Shown here: positions 48,927 through 52,339 of the stretch, piece by piece
Numbering within the stretch: the stretch's first letter is position 1
How the letters are laid out: each line of letters begins with the position of its first letter
Source: Nitrospinae bacterium bin107
Lineage (GTDB): Bacteria > UBA8248
Assembly: GCA_002238965.1 (NCBI GenBank)
Contig: MPNJ01000025.1
Coordinates: 1 to 52,339 of the forward strand
Reading direction: 5' to 3'
DNA length: 52,339 nucleotides
The notes under the pieces: generated by a model
Seen by the model: only the letters and a program-made list of their open reading frames with translations
The model's database searches: none
Told to the model about the DNA's origin: nothing
Made by a program: the position numbers and the translations under genes

Positions 48927-49443
48927 CGGCGCGGGATGCCGGGCGGCGACCTGGACCTGTCGCCCCGGGGCAACGGCTCACTCCCGGCGGTTTTCGCCTT
49001 GAGCGAGACCGGATCGATTCCCGAAGAGGTTACGAAATACTGCAGCGAGTGGATTGCATCCGGCCCCGGGTGGCTTCTGCCATCGTCTCGGCGATGATGG
49101 CTTCCGGCTATTCCTGCCGTTTCGACAAGGTGCGCATCGGTGAGGTGCGCGCAGCCCGACGTCGTGCTGTACAGGCGCCAGGGAATTGCCGGGGGCGATA
49201 ATATCCCGGTTACCCCATTGATATCATCGGGAAATGTTTCATATCCCCGCTCTTGTTCGGAACTCGTTTTCAGCAGGATGCAACACTCCCAGGCATCCAG
49301 GCGAGCCCCTGTCGGCAAGCGATGGGGTAATCGTTCGAGTTTTCGCAAGCGACGGGATGGACGCCCTCATCCGGCGCCATCACGCTGCAACAAGGCCCCG
49401 CCGGCGCCGGATCGCCCTGCGATTCGAACACGGCCGTCGCCGG
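48927..49443. other. Gap between the RTX/TbpB-like gene and the autotransporter barrel
   Basis: About 520 bp between convergent genes. No gene, promoter or clear terminator is recognised; reading frames across it are shadows of the neighbouring coding DNA. Confidence 0.5.
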
Positions 49444-51003
49444 TCACCACCTCCTCGAGCCGCGCAGGAGGACGCCGCCGCCCGGCTTTTCGGCGCCCGT
49501 CTCGGTGAGGCTCGCCTCGAGGTTCACCTCCCAGGCGGGACCGAGCTTCCAGCGCGCGCCCGCGCGCCAGGTCTCCGCACTCTCCGCCAGCGAGACCCCC
49601 GCGTAGGGCGTGAGGAGCCCGCGCCGGGCGTCCACCCCGTAGCTCACCTCGGCGTCGAGGCGCGCTTCGGTGTCCGCGTTTCCGCCCGTGAGGCCCGCCG
49701 CCTGCGACCAGAGTCGCTCCGCCCCGCCCGAGGCCGTCCCCCAGGCCGAGCCCGCGCGCATCGAGAGCCCGCGCCCGTCCGCCCGGGGGGCGTAGCGGAC
49801 GGAGGCGCTCGCCCCCCACTCCCCGTATTCCGAATCCGCGTGCGCGAGGAGCGTCCGCGCCTTCATCTCGATGGAAAGACCCTGGGACTCATACGCCACC
49901 CCGCCGCCGAGTTCGAGGCCCGCGCCCCGCTCCGCGTCGCCTCCGTCGTAGCGCACGCCCAGCTCCACCGAGGGCCTGAGCGCCACGGAGTCCGGGAACG
50001 CGAAGCGCCGCCCGCCTTCCAGCACGAGGCGGACCCTGCTCGCGTCCGCCTCGGTCTCGACCGAGTTCGCCGCCTTATCCGAGTCCATGCGCACGAAGAA
50101 CGCATCCGCCCTGAGCGCCAGGTCCATGCCGCCCGACGCGTCCTGCGTCAGAATCGCGCCGCGCGCGCCCAGCGCGCCCATCTGCAGGCCGATATCGGTC
50201 TTCGTGACCATCTCCGTCCGCGCGGGCAGCGTCTCCGTCGCCTCGCGCGCCTCCTGTACGACCGTCATGTCGCCCGCCCCGAAGCCCACGAGGCCCCAGG
50301 CCGAGAGCCGCCCGGTGAGCTTGACGCGGGCATAGGGGCTCACCGTCGTCAGCCTGCTCTCGATACTGCCCTTGTCCACGTCCGTCTGCGCGAAGGTCCC
50401 CTCGCCCTCGCTCAACGACACCGCCACGCCCGCGAGCAACCGGTCCCACTCCGCGTCCGCACCTAGCACCCCCGTCACGACCTCGCCGTCCACGCTTATG
50501 GGCCCTTTGTCATTCGCCTGGGCGCCCTCGAAGCTCCCGTGCGCCACACGGCCCCAGGCCGCGAGAGCGGCGCCCGGACCCGGGCCCCCGGCCTTGCCCT
50601 TGCGGGCCACCTGGAACGAGCTGCCGAGCAGGAGCTCGCGCCCCGTCATGCCGCGCGGGGATGACGAGGCGGGTTCGCTCCAGACACCGCCGAGGCCGTG
50701 GCGCGCGAAGGGGTCGCCCTCCGCCGCAGGCTCCTCGCGCGCGCCCCACGCCCGCCCCAGCCCCCCCGGGGCCGGGCGCGCGGGAGGGGCCCCCCCCCCG
50801 CCGCAGGCCCCCCGCGCGCGCCGACCGCCCGCGCGAGCCCCGCCATGACGTCGGCCAACGCCTGCTCCTCGTCCATGCGCGAGAGGTCCACGCCCTGGCC
50901 CGCCAGCGTCGCGTGCGCCCCCGGCGCAATACCCGAGTCGAGTCTTTCGGAGACCGCGTCGCTCACCTGGCTCCCCACCGTGCGCCCGAACCGCGACAGC
51001 CAC
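49444..51003 (-). CDS. Autotransporter beta-barrel part (3' portion of split gene)
   Basis: The reliable part runs from about 50740 to 49444 and begins EEPAAEGDPFARHGLGGVW; the residues upstream in this frame (51003 to about 50800) are out-of-frame shadow of the Calx-beta part. The barrel begins near MTGRELLLGSSF and ends in a Trp-terminated strand, LLRGSRRW, as outer-membrane barrels do. Motifs WGRVAHGSFEG, TVSPYARVKLTGRLSAWGLVGFG and ELGVRYDGGDAE are typical of this autotransporter family. It belongs to the same gene as the 50646-52262 frame; the join is broken at a degraded duplication. Confidence 0.8.
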   Translation of the reverse strand: MAVAVRAHGGEPGERRGLRKTRLGYCAGGARDAGGPGRGPLAHGRGAGVGRRHGGARAGGRRARGACGGGGAPPARPAPGGLGRAWGAREEPAAEGDPFARHGLGGVWSEPASSSPRGMTGRELLLGSSFQVARKGKAGGPGPGAALAAWGRVAHGSFEGAQANDKGPISVDGEVVTGVLGADAEWDRLLAGVAVSLSEGEGTFAQTDVDKGSIESRLTTVSPYARVKLTGRLSAWGLVGFGAGDMTVVQEAREATETLPARTEMVTKTDIGLQMGALGARGAILTQDASGGMDLALRADAFFVRMDSDKAANSVETEADASRVRLVLEGGRRFAFPDSVALRPSVELGVRYDGGDAERGAGLELGGGVAYESQGLSIEMKARTLLAHADSEYGEWGASASVRYAPRADGRGLSMRAGSAWGTASGGAERLWSQAAGLTGGNADTEARLDAEVSYGVDARRGLLTPYAGVSLAESAETWRAGARWKLGPAWEVNLEASLTETGAEKPGGGVLLRGSRRW

Positions 51004-52262
51004 ATGGTCTGCAAATGGTCGTCGTTCCGGATGAGGCCCTGCGTCTCGCGGTCTCCCGCCGCCAGCGTCGCCCCGTCCGGGTTCGAGAACCGCAGCAGGA
51101 AGTACTCCGTCCCCTCGTCGATCGCGTCGTCGATGATCGGCACCGACACTGTGTGGACCGTCTGGCCCGGGAAGAACAGCAGCGTGCCCGAGACCGCGGT
51201 GTAGTCAGCGCCCGCCGTGGCCGGCTGTGTCCGCGCCCACGACCCGGCGCCGTCCGACGTCTCGTAGTCCACGAACACCGTCTCCGCGGACGCGCGGTCG
51301 AGGCGCACCGTGAACACGACCGCATCGTCGCTCCCCTCCCGGGCGATGCTCCGCCTGGTCACGATCGCGGGCACGGACACGTCGTCGTCGGCGACCGCCA
51401 CCGTGGCGCTCGCCGAAGCGCCCAGGGTGTAGCCGCTGCCCGTCCCGAGCGCCGCCGTCACCGACCCGTCGGGCTCGTCAACGCCGTCGTCCACCGTCGC
51501 CACCGGGAAGAGCGCCGCCGTGCTGCCGGCGGCAATCGTCACCGTGCGCGCGCCGAGCGCGGAGGTTTGTGCGAACGCGCCGCTCTGGGTGACCGTCACC
51601 GTCACCGCGAGGTCCGCCGCCGGCGCGGGTTCCGCCGTCAGCGTGAAGCCCGCGGGCGCGCCTTCCGTCACCCCCGCTCCCCCGCCGGCAATCGAGATCA
51701 CGGGCACGGGCTCGTCGTTGTCCGCGACCGCCACCGTGGCGCTCGCCCCGGCGCCCAGGGTGTAGCCGCCGCCCGTCCCGAGCGTCGCCGTCACCGACCC
51801 GTCGGGCTCATCCTCCGCGTCGTCCACCGTCGCCACCGGGAAGACCGCCGCCGTGCTGCCGGCGGCGATCGTCACCGTGCGTCCGCCGAGCGCGGAAGCC
51901 TCCGCGAACGCGCCGCTCTGGGCGACCGCCACCGTCACCGCGATATCCCGCGCCGGCGCCGGCTGCGCCGTCAGCGTGAAGCCCGCGGGCGCGCCCTCGG
52001 TCACGCCACCGCCGGCGGCGATGGTCACCACCGGGGTCTGCACCGCCGTGGGCTGCGCGCCGCCCTCGATCTGCTTCAGCGCCTTCGCGACCTCCACCCA
52101 GCGCGTGCCCCAGGGCTGGTCGGCGAACGCCTGCGCCTCCGCCGCCGTCATCGCCGTGAGCGATGTGTCGGACACCGTCTCGCCGAACGCCTTGAGCGCC
52201 CGGTCCCAGCGGGAGTTACTGTCAGATGTTGTGTATGAGCTAAATTGAAAAAGGCGGCGCAC
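50646..52262 (-). CDS. Calx-beta passenger of the autotransporter (5' portion, 5' end displaced)
   Basis: The reliable part is about 52220 to 50830. After AFGETVSDTSLTAMTAAEAQAF, three Calx-beta-like domains follow: two near-identical units with GVTEGAPAGFTLTA, SALG.RTVTIAAGSTAA and DEPDGSVTA, and a third with FVDYETSDGAGSW and DDAIDEGTEYFLLRF. The linker DEEQALADVMAGLARAVGAR normally leads into the barrel. The C-terminal residues after it in this frame are out-of-frame. The first ten to fifteen residues derive from adjacent element DNA, so the native signal peptide is missing. Confidence 0.75.
   Translation of the reverse strand: MRRLFQFSSYTTSDSNSRWDRALKAFGETVSDTSLTAMTAAEAQAFADQPWGTRWVEVAKALKQIEGGAQPTAVQTPVVTIAAGGGVTEGAPAGFTLTAQPAPARDIAVTVAVAQSGAFAEASALGGRTVTIAAGSTAAVFPVATVDDAEDEPDGSVTATLGTGGGYTLGAGASATVAVADNDEPVPVISIAGGGAGVTEGAPAGFTLTAEPAPAADLAVTVTVTQSGAFAQTSALGARTVTIAAGSTAALFPVATVDDGVDEPDGSVTAALGTGSGYTLGASASATVAVADDDVSVPAIVTRRSIAREGSDDAVVFTVRLDRASAETVFVDYETSDGAGSWARTQPATAGADYTAVSGTLLFFPGQTVHTVSVPIIDDAIDEGTEYFLLRFSNPDGATLAAGDRETQGLIRNDDHLQTMWLSRFGRTVGSQVSDAVSERLDSGIAPGAHATLAGQGVDLSRMDEEQALADVMAGLARAVGARGGPAAGGGPLPRARPRGGWGGRGARARSLRRRATPSRATASAVSGANPPRHPRAA
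50716..50845. repeat. Imperfect 77-bp duplication with G/C-biased differences
   Basis: Landmark CCGCCGCAGGC occurs at 50721-50731 and 50798-50808, 77 bp apart. Aligned, the two copies differ mostly where one has A or T and the other G or C, giving a C10 run at 50790-50799 and a C7 run at 50761-50767. Removing 77 bp would restore one frame across the autotransporter (2742 bp from 52262 to 49444, 914 codons). Confidence 0.8.
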
Positions 52263-52339
52263 CCTGCTGAAATGGGTTTGTCAACAAGCCCGGTCATTTC
52301 AGCACAAGGAGATGCGCCACCATGAGAGAAGATACGACG
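52225..52339 (+). mobile_element. End of a probable insertion element (partial)
   Basis: From about 52213-52225 the sequence stops matching the autotransporter. A GCTGAAATG/CATTTCAGC inverted repeat follows (about 52263-52301). AAGGAG precedes an ATG at 52321, opening a frame MREDTT that leaves the window. The abrupt junction and leader look like an IS end with transposase start; the family is not identified. Confidence 0.4.
52321..52339 (+). CDS. 5' end of an unidentified gene, possibly a transposase
   Basis: Only six codons (MREDTT) are in the window. An AAGGAG SD lies 9 bp upstream. It is presumed part of the element that interrupts the autotransporter. Confidence 0.3.

Noticed and set aside
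50790-50799. Ten-base G tract (minus strand) as a phase-variation switch of the autotransporter
   Set aside because: Not excluded, but the tract lies in a 77-bp copy with systematic A/T to G/C differences, so a faulty join explains it better.
50661-52238. Plus-strand 525-codon frame over the autotransporter
   Set aside because: Arg/His-rich shadow of Calx-beta repeats.

Overview
The window is a stretch of a Gram-negative bacterial chromosome. It encodes LPS-assembly factors (a LapA/LapB-like protein), lipoproteins, a type IV pilus protein, an autotransporter beta-barrel and TbpB-like surface proteins. The mix of core genes with CoA-transferase, SDR and MmgE/PrpD genes, and the abundance of dispersed palindromes, suggests an uncultured environmental or host-associated bacterium; I cannot place the lineage from sequence alone. 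Two composition regimes are visible: GC-rich DNA at about 1-20.4 kb and 41.7-52.3 kb, and a clearly AT-richer block (about 21-41.7 kb) that nonetheless holds core housekeeping genes.

1-9 kb: two minus-strand operons, M50 protease-pilM-aroB and tsaD-dusB-SDR, and between them a plus-strand lipoprotein of the LpoA-like PBP-activator family. 9.2-10.6 kb: an antitoxin/RES-toxin pair with its own strong promoter. 10.9-20.4 kb: a TbpB-like lipoprotein, a palindrome-rich gene-free kilobase, the S41 protease CtpA, a membrane-anchored LuxR-type regulator, an HTTM/small ORF/DCC cluster joined by ATGA overlaps, and a 989-residue surface protein with two tandem TbpB-like domains behind a long Asp/Ser repeat.

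21-41.7 kb: transketolase, TPR protein, RidA, an SDR-VCBS pair, enolase, an AMACR-type CoA-transferase family protein, then a long minus-strand operon: rplU-rpmA-obg-proB-nadD-rsfS-dksA-like-lapAB, with rpiB-nrdR following. After it come a PEGA lipoprotein, a beta-hydroxyacid dehydrogenase, DUF484, MmgE/PrpD and HIT proteins. In the dksA-rsfS-nadD stretch all three starts appear to be non-ATG.

41.7-52.3 kb: yqgE and mnmA, an IS110-family transposase, then an accessory surface-protein locus. This has (i) an RTX/TbpB-like protein whose signal-peptide region is preceded by 13 perfect CCGCACT heptamers, with the start upstream of the repeats out of frame (candidate phase switch); (ii) a Calx-beta autotransporter split by a frameshift at a GC-degraded 77-bp duplication; and (iii) an apparent insertion element that cuts off the 5' end of the autotransporter at the window edge. 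The three TbpB-like loci (10.9, 17.5-20.4, 47-48.9 kb) and their repeats are the most interesting content.
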